The position numbers were made by a program, and so were the translations under genes. Below, in pieces: positions 43,936-55,135 of a stretch of DNA of 64,000 bases. Source of the DNA: Odontocerum albicorne (Eukaryota > Arthropoda > Insecta > Trichoptera > Odontoceridae); contig OX463862.1 of NCBI GenBank assembly GCA_949825065.1, positions 19,275,118 to 19,339,117 on the forward strand, written 5' to 3'. The notes under the pieces are model-generated. The model was not told the DNA's origin and did not search any database. It saw nothing but the letters and a program-made list of their open reading frames with translations. The first letter of the stretch is position 1. The number at the start of each line of letters is the position of its first letter.

Positions 43936-45852
43936 CAGGGGTTGGCAACTGGTGGCTCACATGTTTATTTATTTTGACCCACAAATATTTATTTTTAAGT
44001 AGCCTATATGTTGGGTAATATTCATCAAAGATTTTGAGAAATTTTCAGTTACTCAAATAAGGGGATATGTTTTGAAAGAATGTTTGCTTCCATGTGTCTT
44101 AAAAATACTATACAATGGAATATAACAATAATTTCATTTCATATCTTCCACATCTTCTTCATCACATTTTAACTATCTCTGTGATCACCAGCTTCTCTAG
44201 ACTTTCGTTATTTCTACTAAAACTATACAGGGTGTCGCAAAAAATATATCCACAATTTTAATGATTATAAAGTCTGTATTTAATAGTTTTATTGTTACCT
44301 CTTAACGTTCACAATTAACTACATAAATGTTTTTTTTTATACTTAGCACCTGTTTTCAAAATGATGACCATTCTGGTCTATAAATTGCTGGCAACGCGAA
44401 GCAACGGAATCACAAACATTGAGAATAATTTAATTTGATATTTGGGCGCATTCTCTTTCAATTGCTGCTCGTAATTCACCAATGCTTTCAGATTTTTTAG
44501 CATAAACTTTCTTCTTAAGAAATCTCCAAAAGAAAAAATCTAGTGGTGCGAGGTCTGGTTAACGCGCAGGGTAATTAATCAACTGGACATTTTCGCTCGA
44601 TTCATCTGTTTGGCAGGTTCTCATTAAGATAGGCCCTTACATCACGATGTTAATATGTAGGCGCTCCATTTTGTTGGAAATAATGATGGACACTAATCCT
44701 TTGGTAATCCAAATTCACGAGAAGCCTGCCGAACAAATGTTCTTGAATTTTGACGATACGTTTCCAACTTTCTTCCATGGCAGTGTTCATCGATGTTCTT
44801 GGTTTTCTGGAACGTTGTTTATAGACATCCTGAACAGTTACATCTGCTTCAAACTTATCTCTAATTCGTCTGATAATAAATCTAATAGGCGGATCAGTTT
44901 GAAATTGTCTCCTAAACCGTCTTTGCACTTCTACCGCGTTTTTGTACTTCCAGTAGCACTTCAAAATAAATTTTCTTTGTTTAAAACTTAGTCTGGCTTC
45001 AGCCATTATTTCTCAACTATTAAATCTAAAACAAATCAGCAAGTTACTAGCTGTTAAAGTGTAGATGTCTTTTTTCTGAAACCCTGCATTAGGATTATTT
45101 TTCTGCATGTTGTCGTGTGTCTTTCAGTATTCTAATATCAGATGATAAAGACATTGGCACGCTTTGCAGTCCATAGCCAATAGAGCATATCAGTCTCCAG
45201 CACTATAGCTTATAGGCATCTATGATCTTTCTTTCATTCTTTCTCATCTTCCACATATTCAACATTTACATTTATTTGGACTTCAATTAAGTTTTATTTC
45301 AAGGTGGCCATATTGATATTGTTTATATCAGATTAATAATTTCGACTTTAGCTATACAACCACGATCCCTAATGGGACGTGCCTTATGTATAAATCATTA
45401 CATGGCGTTATGTAACTTGAAGTTACGAACTATTGTGAAATATTTCAACATTATGTTTCTACTATGGAAAGTATGTTTTTTAAAGTGACTATGGTTGAAA
45501 ACAAAAATCCCTTCGACAAGTAGTCATCTAGGCAAGAAAATCTTCTTAAATGTTTACGATCATACCTTTTTTGCGGACAATTTTTTTCTCCTTGCTTACC
45601 TCCAGCATTGGGTTAATTTTTTAAAATCAATATGACCTTATTTTGTTGACCTCTGAATATGATGCTAAACACAATTAAATAAGGTACCAAAAACTGAAGG
45701 CATTTATATAATGGTCAAAATCAGGCCACAGAGTGATGGATCAACTGTACAGTCAGACTATAGCCAATACCTGCAGTGAATCAGTTAATTTTGATAAGTT
45801 AAAACAAAACAAAAAATGTGGCCAGTAAGTCTGAAAAGGTTGCCAACTCCTG
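43936..45852. mobile_element. hAT-like element with a nested mariner, 40 bp after the host stop codon
   Basis: The left end caggggttggcaact and the right end (complement caggagttggcaacc) form short TIRs of about 15 bp in the style of hAT elements. Subterminal ggtggctcac / gtggccagtaag and gacccacaaatattt also fit. No clear 8-bp duplication survives. No hAT transposase remains. Its interior is interrupted by the element at 44228-45086. Confidence 0.6.
44228..45086 (-). pseudogene. Tc1/mariner-superfamily element with DUF4817-type HTH, decayed
   Basis: The ends are cagggtgtcgcaaaaaa and (complement) cagggtttcagaaaaaa; TA precedes the left end. From 45006 the minus frame reads MAEARLSFKQRKFILKCYWK, EVQRRFRRQFQTDPPIRFII, RRIRDKFEADVTVQDVYKQR, which is a DUF4817-like DNA-binding head. 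Much later comes HHYFQQNGAPTY, the second DDE aspartate motif with Asp changed to Asn, then a frame break. The core between head and QQNGAP is deleted. Confidence 0.75.
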
Positions 45853-45965
45853 CCTTTATATTATATTTTGTATATAAAAGTTATAGATTTGTGAAATATT
45901 TAAGTTTATGTTTTGTATTAAAGTTATAATTTTCTTTGTGCAACTGTGTTATTAAAAAATAACAT
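45853..45965 (+). terminator. Candidate displaced polyadenylation region of the CCP/Ig gene
   Basis: Immediately past the hAT-like element are two ATTAAA hexamers (45917-45922 and 45951-45956) in AT-rich, T-rich context. None is obvious in the 39 bp between the stop codon and the element. If they are the host's signals, the 3' UTR now contains the transposon. This is inference. Confidence 0.3.
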
Positions 45966-46235
45966 AATATAATGGCAATCTCCTTGACTAAATGGTGGAG
46001 CATTTGGCTTTGATCAGGTTTGATGTTCGATGATGACATGACAAAAATCTGATACATTTAAACAAACATCTTTTGATAGGTTATCTAAGAGATAAAAAAG
46101 ACTAGAAATTTAAAACTATTTTTTTTTTAATCTCAAGAATTTTTGTGCACAATGGTTAACAATTAAGTTTCCACCTTGTGTATATAAAAGCTTAGCCCGG
46201 GCATTGGATTTGGGAGATGAAAGTAGAATAAATGA

Positions 46236-46580
46236 GATTGAAATGTGTGCGTTGCGTGGAATATCTTGTATTTTAATGTAAGAAGTTGCGTAAAATATCT
46301 GGTATTTCAATGTAAGAAGTTACGTGGAATATCTGATATTTCAATGTAAGAAGTTGCGTGGAATATCTGGTATTTCAATGTAAGAACTTGCGTGGAATAT
46401 CTGATATTTCAATGTAAGAAGTTGCGCTGAATATCTAATATTTCAATGTAAGAAGTTGCGTGGAATATCTGGTATTTCAATGTTAAAAGTTGCGCAGAAT
46501 ATCTAGTATTCAATGTAAGAACTTGCGTAGAATGTCTAGTATTCAATGTAATGTTGCGCTGAATATCTTGAATTTCAACT
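46236..46580. repeat. 34-bp minisatellite, about 10 copies
   Basis: The unit gttgcgtggaatatctggta + tttcaatgtaagaa is repeated about ten times, with rising divergence to the right. Confidence 0.93.
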
Positions 46581-46899
46581 TAAATTGCATAAAAACCTTG
46601 TAATGGGGAAGTGTTTTATGTGCAGTTCCCTTTTCCTTAATTTTGAGGATTTATGGGTGCTATTTTGTGTCTACAGATCAGTTAATGATCTTTTGTAAAA
46701 TTAATGTTTCTACTTTATATCATATGCTCTTTATTGACATAGTGTGATTATGGTGGTATTGTTATACTACTGTATATGTTTCTTTAATTTTGTTTGTTTT
46801 GTGAAACTTACCTGCCTTTGAACAGGCATATGCCTAGTCTGGCATGGGAGTTATTTCGCTATAAAAAGAATAAATGTATTTAAAAAAAGATAAAGGAAA

Positions 46900-47230
46900 G
46901 AATAATTAGATAAAAGATTCTTTGGTAGATCTCTACGGATGTTATAAGTAGAATTAAGAAAGGGTTTTAATATTAATTTGGTCACATTGAGAGAATGAAT
47001 TGTGAGAATACTTGACAAATATTTATGTTTGAAATGAAAGAAGATCGAGGAACCGGTAGACCGAGAAAAAAATAGAATGAGCTAGATATTTGGAGAAATT
47101 TTGACTGAGAGGACATGTTAGAGTTATGAAAAATAGAAGATCATATATGAAGCGATGTATTGATGTGGATGTGCACGTAGATAGAGAAAAGCGCGGAGCC
47201 TGCCCTCTCTGCCTTCCCAAAAAGATACAT
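46900..47230 (+). pseudogene. LINE 3' end
   Basis: The frames carry GTGRPRKK-like and RRSYMKRCIDVDVHVDREKR then ACPLCLPKK, the typical last residues of one insect LINE group. Broken. Confidence 0.45.
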
Positions 47231-47404
47231 CTCGTGATGGTATGAATGTCATAATTTCAACTTATGGCAGCCTTTCATTGAATGTGCAATAAGTGTTGAA
47301 AGATAAAAAAGAATATGATTGAAAAAGTATGGTAAATGAGAATTTATTTCAATCAATAAAAAAAATTCAAGGGCTTTAGTATTAAAAATCAAGATAAGAA
47401 CACT

Positions 47405-47482
47405 TTTTCTTTGTCATTATCGGGAATCGAACCTAAGACCTTCAAGTGAAATGCTCTACCATTAAGCCATCTTGGTCGAAAT
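47405..47482 (-). repeat. tRNA-like SINE head
   Basis: The reverse complement reads aagatggcttaatggtagag with B-box-like ggttcgattcccg, a good pol III promoter pair. It does not fold as a complete tRNA by eye, so I call it SINE-derived. Confidence 0.55.
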
Positions 47483-47734
47483 TACTGTGTCTATGAAAAT
47501 AAGTAAACTGCAATCAGCAGCGACTCTCGCAGCCTAATTTAACAATGAAATTGTTAGTTATCTTCAAGCATTTATTGTATTAAAATACAAACATAGTTTG
47601 GGTTGTTTCACCGAATACAGCGGTTAAAACAAATATAAAAAATATATATTTAGAAAAAAATACTCAATCCTAAATTCCCATCAGGCGTAAGGTTAGCTGA
47701 AAAATTATTGAATGAAGCTGGCGTGATCAGATAT

Positions 47735-48380
47735 TTCCTATCGATATCAAGCAATATGCTCTAATGATAAGCAATATGATCAGAATCATTGATATGATTG
47801 AAATCATAGTAATTGATTGCTTCTCGTATAATCATAGCAATCAACTATTATGAGTAGCAATCAACTGCTATCAGTAGCAATCAACTGCTATGAGTAGCAA
47901 TCAACTGTTATGAGTAGCAATCAACTGCTATCAGTAGCAATCAACTACTATGAGTAGCAATCAACTGATATGAATAGTAATCAATTGCTATGAGTAGAAA
48001 TCAACTGCTATGATCAGATATTTCCTATCGATATCAAGCAATATGCTCTGATGATAAGCAATATGATCAGAATAATTGATTTGTGAAATCATAGTAATTT
48101 ATTGTTTCTCGTATAATCATAGCAATCAACTAATATGAGTAGCAATCAACTGCTATGAGTAACAATCAACTACTATGAGTAGCAATCAACTACTATGAGT
48201 TGCAATCAACTACTATGAGTAGCAATCAACTACTATCAGTAGTAATCATCTACTATGAGTAGCAATCAACTGCTCTGAGAAGCACTCAACTACTATGAGT
48301 AGCAATCAACTGATGTGAGAACCAATCAACTACTATGAGTAGCAATCAACTACTATATGAGTAACAATCAACTATTACGA
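47735..48380. repeat. 20-bp satellite within a duplicated block
   Basis: A leader of about 110 bp (tgatcagatatttcctatcg ... tcgtataatcatagcaatca) occurs at 47735 and again at 48012. Each is followed by a run of 20-bp units (tgagtagcaatcaactgcta), about 8 copies then 13 copies. So the whole leader-plus-array was duplicated in tandem. Confidence 0.93.
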
Positions 48381-48929
48381 ATAAGGCAGTATTTTAGAGC
48401 ATTGTGTGATATGCAATCAGGTGTTGGGCCCACAGAAGTTGAACCATGTACTAGTTATAAAAAGAAAAATATAATGACTGTAAAAAAAATACAATTAATT
48501 AGTTTGTAAGCTTTTTGTTGCTCAAAATTGTGATGCCAAAGTATAATATATATATAATACGAGAGTTATCCAGAAAGCAGGGCCCATTTATATATTATAA
48601 TATAAAAACTAAAAAAAAAAAACAGAATTATTTGACACTTAACATAAATGTTAAAAAATTCTAACTCAATAAAGTTTAATTAAAAAGACGGACCCGTTTC
48701 GCTTTACAAAAATATTGTCAAATTATAATCAATAAATTACTTACTAAACTTATATAACAAAATATTTTACAATATATGGATTTAAACTAATGTAAAAACT
48801 TAATAGGAGCCGACTATCCTTACATGTTTGGAACCAACAGCTTTTGAATAAGCAGCCCTCATAAAATGTTAATATTGAAATACTATCTCGACCCAATTTT
48901 AATGTACAATAAGATAAAAGAGATGTAAT

Positions 48930-49795
48930 TTATTTTTAACAAACACTGTTTATTCCACTTTTTTATGACGGTATAACCCTACCGGTTTCAAGGCTTTCAC
49001 CTCATCTTCAGGGGAGCGCAAACAAGACTAAATGCTGTTCGGACTGGCACCGACATAGACACTTCAACGGTTGGAGGCGGGAGGGGTGAGGGGAAGGCTA
49101 GGTATAATTTCGGCCAGGAGCGGGGAGATTTTGGGGAAATAACTATTCAACAGATGCTCCGATCGGTATACTGACTTAGAAATTTCTAGGGCCTCTAATC
49201 TGTCCAATTTATTTCCGTTGCCGCTAATATGTAAGAATTTGGCATCATCGATAGAAAAAGTATGATTCTCACGGTGACAATGATTAGCCATTTCAGAATA
49301 AATTAGAGGATTTGTTAAGGCAGATTGGTGTTCATGAAATCTCTTTTCAAAAGATCTTCCTGTCTTTCCTATATAGAAATTATCACAGTCAGCACATAAA
49401 AGTTTATACACACCGCTGTTGCTAAGTATTCCATTTTTGCCTTTCCCATTAAATAAGAGTTTCCGGAGATTAAAGTTAGTGTAAAAAGCTGGCTTTATGT
49501 GACTTGGAATATTTTTGGTTATTTCATTTGATATATTTTTTATAAATAGGACTTTGCTCCATTTATAGGTATGCTTATAGGTGTCGTTTATGTCGGTGCC
49601 GTCTATGTCGGTGCCAGTCCGAACAGCATTTAGTCTTGTTTGCGCTCCCCTGAAGATGAGGTGTGCACCTTGAAACCGGTAGGGTTATACCGTCATAAAA
49701 AAGTGGAATAAACAGTGTTTGTTAAAAATAAATTACAATGTCTTTAAACCTCCACAACGTTAATGCCTTAACTATAAACAACATATTAAAGAGAT
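48930..49795 (-). mobile_element. Penelope-like element fragment between inverted terminal repeats, with GIY-YIG domain
   Basis: The minus frame from 49411 reads YKLLCADCDNFYIGKTGRSF, then KRFHEHQSAL, an intact GIY-YIG nuclease start with Cys pair, then HCHRENHTFS and LDRLEALEIS. GIY-YIG endonucleases follow the reverse transcriptase in Penelope-like elements. Upstream (49420-49570) more of the ORF is visible but broken. Terminal repeats lie inverted at 48935-49060 and 49605-49770. The RT domain is absent. Confidence 0.8.
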
Positions 49796-50116
49796 GTCTT
49801 TTCACCTTTCAGTGTTAAATCATTCTGCTTATAAAAGGGGATCTAGAATATAAATACCAATTCAATTAATGAGAAAAATACAATAATACAATATACTTAA
49901 TGTCCTACTTTATTGATGACTCTCGTAGTAGTTAATATAAATAATATATGATCTGTAATATACGAGTATACAGGGTGTCCCGTAAATAGCACGCCATACT
50001 TAAGGCGATGATAGATTGGGTCAAGACCTACCAGAATATCAAAACTTGACCTCAGTTAAAATATATTTTTTTTATTAAACAAAGTAAATTATTGTAAAAA
50101 CATTTGTCAAGGTTAT

Positions 50117-50802
50117 CATCATCATCATCATCATCAATGGCACTACAGCCCATTGTGGGCCCCGGCCTCCTCCAGCAGTCGTTGCCATTCCCCCCTATCC
50201 TGGGATGCACTCCTCCAGCCCCTGATGCCAATCACGTTTGCATCATTCTGCACCCCATCCATCCACCTAAGCTTTGGTCTGCCCACGCTACGTCTTCCTT
50301 GGGGCTTGGAAAAGAGTACTTTGTTAGGCATTTCCTCTTCTCCCATTCTTGCTACATGCCCCGCCCAACGTAGCCTCCCAATTTTGATGTATTTTATAAT
50401 GTTGGGCTCTTTGTATATGCTGTATAACTCCTCATTATATCTCACTCTCCAAGATCCATTTTCCTGTATGGGTCCGAATATTTTTCTGAGTATTTTTCTT
50501 TCAAATATTAGAAGGGAAGATTCGTTCTTCTTACTCAATACCCAGCATTCAGACCCATATGTGAGGACAGGTCGTAGCAGTGTCTTATAAATGGTAAGTT
50601 TTGTCCTTCTGGACAACAACCGAGATATAAGGTGTTTTCTCAGACCAAAGAAGCATCTATTTGCCATGAATATTCGACGTTTAATCTCGATAGATGCATC
50701 ATTAACACTTGTCACTATGGATCCCAGGTAGGTGAAGGTGTTTACACGTTCTATTGTATGAGAACTTATATTAATCGTGGTAGGTGTCTGGTTATTACGG
50801 GA
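50117..50802 (-). pseudogene. 5'-truncated LINE with intact C-terminal RT frame and 11-bp target duplication
   Basis: The minus frame is open for 190 codons: MTSVNDASIEIKRRIFMANR, KTLLRPVLTYGSECWVLSKK, IGRLRWAGHVARMGEEEMPN, RRSVGRPKLRWMDGVQNDAN. This is the RT thumb/C-terminus of an RTE-like LINE. Its 3' tail is (gat)n at 50117-50135. The direct repeat gtcaaggttat at 50106-50116 and 50803-50813 is the target duplication. The intact frame and clear duplication make it a recent insertion. Confidence 0.88.
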
Positions 50803-51087
50803 GTCAAGGTTATACCTATATACAAATTTATTACTTAACTATTCTTAATTATTTGTTATAATGTATGAACTTACTTAATCTTATTTTCCTACATATCATT
50901 TTATTTTATTTTTTCAATCTTAATATATGAGATCTTAGAAATAATTAACACCTACATACTACTTATAACTAGATAACAATTCTTACAACTAATTATTTAG
51001 TAAAAACAAGTCCACTCGTTCAGGCTACTTGTATTCCATCACATTCACTCAGACCTTGGTCGTCCCAGCTAATACTGTAAGTGGACT

Positions 51088-51177
51088 AGTAAAAACCTTA
51101 CCGTTTTTAAGTTACTCAGTAAAAACCTTACCCGTGTTAAGTTACTCAGTAAAAACCTTACCGTTTTTAAGTTACTC
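51088..51177. repeat. 30-bp direct repeat, 3 copies
   Basis: Three copies of agtaaaaaccttaccgtttt + taagttactc, the middle one with cccgtgtt. It lies inside the TIR element at 49971-51826. Confidence 0.93.
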
Positions 51178-51298
51178 GGACTTTTGTTAAATTTCGAAAA
51201 AATTGCGTCAGATTTTTTGCTGCGTTGTGTATTGTACAAATTACGTTTTTTGTAAAAAAAAAATAATGTGAAATACTCTTGAATGCCTTTTTTTTATT

Positions 51299-51395
51299 TT
51301 AACCTGGCGAGTTTATTGCCATGTGGCAATCTCTTCCAACCAACCAGTAAGATGTTTTTATAGGCCCTAAGTGTTAATCAGACTGGAATCCTATT
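51299..51395 (-). repeat. SINE family A fragment
   Basis: aacctggcgagtttattgcc, atgtggcaatctcttccaac and caaccagtaagatg match the family A body in reverse. Confidence 0.6.
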
Positions 51396-52087
51396 TAAAA
51401 AAATCTTATCTATCGCATACAAAATTATTAGGGGTGTACAAAAAAATATTAAAAAAAATATTTAAAAATGTTAATTAATATTTTTACGCTTAACTTTGGC
51501 TTTCTGTGATTAAAAAAAATGTACTGGGCGGTTCCAGAAAACTACTTTAAAAAGTTGTTCATTTAATGGAGATTTCAGAATGGTGCAGCACTATGTTACT
51601 AGATTTTTTTCACGGAAAACGAAATAATACTATGTTTTATTCAAAAGGGGCTGATTCTGTCCAAAGTTCAAGTAGAAGAACGATCTACTTCATTTTGTTT
51701 CTGTCACGTGTTAATTTATGATAAGCGTGATTTAATTAAATGATGATGATGAATTTTGATATTCTGGTAGGTCTTAACCCATTCTGTCATCGCCTTAAGT
51801 ATGACTTGCTATTTACGGGACATCTGTATACGAGTATACTAAAATATTGTATAATAAAAAAAAGTTAAATGTATGTGTCAAATTTTTGTCTAAATATGCT
51901 TTATTGGTTTAAACGCTGGTATAACTGGATTGTTCTTCATCTATATATTTGACTACATCTCCTTATTTCACCGCCACTCGGGTCTGTCCTTCTCCAACTC
52001 AGTCATTTGTGATTCAATATCTTCTCTTTTTAATTTTTCCTCTATAAATTCTTGGTATCATATTTAGATTTTAAAATATTTTTGCGT

Positions 52088-52150
52088 TGTTTCTGTACAC
52101 TTTTGTTACATAGAGTACAACCTGATGGGTTATTACCATAAAAAAAAGTG
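52088..52150 (-). repeat. SINE family A 3' end fragment
   Basis: tgtacacttttgttacatag and agtacaacctgatgggttat match the family A 3' end in reverse; the rest is missing. Confidence 0.5.
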
Positions 52151-53000
52151 TTTAAGAACCCTTAAAGGAAACCGAACACGCAACCTTTTTTCTGAAGAAA
52201 AAGAAACTTGCTACCAACGGAAATCGATCACATAATCCCCCGAGCTGGAAGATTGTTTACCGCACAATTTGGTTGGTGTATAGCAATGTCACTATCTCGT
52301 TGAACCAACCAATTGTTTGTTGAAGTCCTTTAAGGGGAAATGTGGCAACCTTTTAAATAATGGGTACAAAACTAATAAAAATCCATCTACAATTTGGTTG
52401 GAAAATCGGTGTTATGGCAACATGGCCATTGAAGTTGTCAATCACTCTTGAAAGCAGCTTGGTCCACTTAATTGAGAGTAAACTCTCCGTTTGCTGGATA
52501 TATTATAGCCTAGTTTATCAGTTTTACCATTTTTGCATTTTCAGAATTTGATCAACGACTACAAAGCGTGACGAAAGAATGGGAGAAGTTGAGTAAATAT
52601 AACAGAAAGAAAAGATTTAAATGTGAGAAACAGAAGACGAAATGATGAAACATACGAAGGTTTAAGATTTGGAATTGAATACATGATCCGCTTCCACTTT
52701 GTAAGTAAGTCTTCACTCCGTATAGACGCTTCGTTCCTAATAACCAGAAACATATTAAAGGCAATACTATACGTGAAAACCAGACTGCGATGCTTTTTTG
52801 GGTTTGGGAATCGAACTTAGTCCCATCGGGTAGCGGGCTGGAAGTCAAGTGTTTTACCAGAGTACAGAGATCGTCGTTCGTTGATAGAAATGTGAAAACA
52901 CTTTTCCTCTGTAAGAAAATATTTAAAAAAATATATTTACGTGATAACGTGTATATGTTTGTATGATAGAGACAAAAAAGAATCTACTCTTGATTTGTAG
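52150..53000. other. Intergenic stretch with a tRNA-like SINE head near 52800
   Basis: Mostly unrecognised. At 52800-52870 (minus) there is a B-box-like ggtttgggaatcgaactta region read in reverse and an A-box-like end near gagatcg. The open frames at 52552-52848 have no recognisable content. Confidence 0.35.
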
Positions 53001-53004
53001 ATAG

Positions 53005-53098
53005 TATTGTATTATACTTTCATTGTATACTGTAACACCTGGCGGGCCTATTTGTTGTGCCATTTTTTTTCCTACCAACCAGTCTTTGATATCCTCAG
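53005..53098 (-). repeat. SINE family A fragment
   Basis: gtattgtattatactttcat, tgtatactgtaacacctggc and cctaccaaccagtc match family A in reverse. Confidence 0.55.
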
Positions 53099-53099
53099 C

Positions 53100-54960
53100 A
53101 TCTTTTCTGGCACCACATTTCAAAATCTATTTTCCCCTCTCGCTAGCTCCCATTGTCCATGTATAGTATGCGGGATCTAGATATAAGTTAGATCATTTTA
53201 ATGTGTATTTATAAAGTGTGAAATATCGTAACGATGTATATACTATTGTAACCAATAAATATTTCTCTGTAAATTAATTTGTGTTTTTTTGCCCTACTGT
53301 CATAAAAAATATCACATCGCATCTATAATTAATCCAATTGCATCTGAAATAAATCTTATCGCATCCGGAATAAATCACATCATGGCCGATTTTTTTTTTA
53401 ATCTAGTTTTTTTGCTCATTGATGACAATTGGGATTTTTATAGCGATGTCCGGAGAGTAGTTCTGTATATATAGGTAAAATTGCGACACAATGTTTTTCA
53501 TATTTAGATATAAAATTATTATATAACATTTGCTTTTGTTGCATCTATTGAGCATTTAACACATGAATACCCATCCTGCAGAACTTCGAATTATTCTGAA
53601 CGATGAGCTACACCAGATGATTTTTACAGGCCTCGAAGATAGTCAAGTATTTTCCCTAAAGAACTCTGTAGAGGCCGGTATAACCGACCGGTAGTAATCG
53701 GTAGGTGCTAGGTCCGGTATATTCACCGGACTGGGGTAAGACAACTCAGTCCAGCTTTGTCAATTTTGCCAGGTCTGCAAAAGTATATGAGATCTGGTAT
53801 TATCCTGGATAAAGATGACGCTCTTCCTTACAGCTAAATGCGAATGATTTGGTCGATTGCTGCCCTTGATTGATGCAATTGCCAGCAGAATTACTCCAGA
53901 GATTGTTTTGTTTATGAGTAATACTATAAAAAATATCATATTAAAGTAACTACAAAATCAATGTACATTCTAATGGGTTTATAGTCAGAGGACAGTATTT
54001 GAAAAATATTTGCTATGTAATTCCACTGATTACATGTTATTTTGGAGCAGCCCGTAGTAGATGATACACAGTATGGCTTTAATCAGATGTCACCAGTATC
54101 CGTGGTGGTTAAATATGGTATATATTGCTTGCCCCATTACCTCTTCCACTCGAAATTAATACCTGCCGACTGTTCATCATTCGTTTATAAAATGGTTCGT
54201 GTTTGCATAAAGTGAGCCTAAAAACCCGAAATTATGCACAAAATTAGGACAGAATTGTTATCTTTTATTGTTATCTTTTCAACATTTTATCGTGTTTTTA
54301 TCCCGAACTTCTAATTTTGCGAAATTACCATAATTTGCATCAATATTTGGTAGTTTGAATGAATTTGACTACTTTTTACCAACAAAACACCCTATCGTAC
54401 CAAAATATCCTATCGTACCAAAACACCCTATCGTACCAAAAAGGTTTAATTATCAATAAACACAGACAAACGTATCGTAGAAACGCATCTGCGTTAACAA
54501 TGACATAAACCGTCCAAATCTGCTAAATATGAAAGAGTACTTTGAAGTAATGGGCTGAAATTTCAAACTTTCCACTGAAAAAACAACTATTGACGGCTAA
54601 AAAAACGGAATTTTGCACAAAATCACGATAGAATCAATATTTATCAAATGTTTGTCCGTGTATTTTATGACGCGAGCCTGCTGTATTTTTGTTAAAAAGT
54701 AGTCAAATCCATACGAACTGCAAAATATTGATGTAAATGATGAAAGTATCGCCATATATCAAACAAACAATTTATAATGATATAAAACATCTACTAGTAC
54801 ATCTGCTAAATGTGTAAGAAGCACTTCGAAGTAAAAGACTGAAATTTCATACTTTTCACTAGAAAAACAATAATTTCTTTAAAATAGGCATATTTTGGCA
54901 TAAAATCGAATTATTAGCCAACCTCTATAAACGTACCACATTGCTAAAAAATAGTTGTCT
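53100..54960. other. Intergenic AT-rich stretch, no gene recognised
   Basis: Two related runs (54190-54420 and 54590-54790) share tttgaatgaatttgactact, and aatattgatgtaaatgatg-like and ctatcgtaccaaaa words, also seen at 59640-59830. This suggests an old dispersed repeat. A 3-copy ctatcgtaccaaaacaccct run lies at 54385-54440. Confidence 0.4.
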
Positions 54961-54964
54961 CATT

Positions 54965-55135
54965 AAGCTAAGCGAACTATGGTCTTGTTTGTGCTCCCCT
55001 GAAGATGAGGTGAAAGCCTTGAAACCGGTAGGGTTATACCGTCACAAAAAAGTGGAATAAACAGTGTTTGATAAAAATAAATTAAAATGTCTTTAAACCT
55101 CCACAACGTTAATGCTTTAACTATAACCAACATAT
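54965..55135 (+). mobile_element. Penelope-like terminal repeat, solo
   Basis: It contains gctcccctgaagatgaggtg, aagccttgaaaccggtaggg, ttataccgtcacaaaaaagt and aaacagtgtttgataaaaa. It is 250 bp left of the 31-bp TIR element. Confidence 0.75.

Larger units (their letters stand above)
49971..51826. mobile_element. DNA transposon with TIRs of about 80 bp and 12-bp flanking direct repeats
   Basis: The left end cagggtgtcccgtaaatagc ... tacttaaggcgatga ... gacctaccagaatatcaaaa matches the complement of the right end (51745-51826) over about 80 bp. The identical 12-mer tatacgagtata flanks both sides (49959-49970, 51827-51838). No transposase is seen. A LINE is inserted at 50117-50802. Non-autonomous, perhaps Tc1/mariner-like by its cagggtg end. 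Confidence 0.8.

Noticed and set aside
43928..45860. An 8-bp target duplication around the hAT-like element
   Set aside because: tcttatgt and cctttata do not match well; the hAT assignment rests on the ends only.
47405..47482. A true tRNA gene on the minus strand
   Set aside because: A and B boxes are present, but I cannot find a complete cloverleaf, and similar heads are joined to SINE bodies elsewhere.
50104..50590. Plus-strand frames at the recent LINE (for example 145 codons from 50153)
   Set aside because: Antisense of the clear reverse-transcriptase C-terminus on the minus strand.
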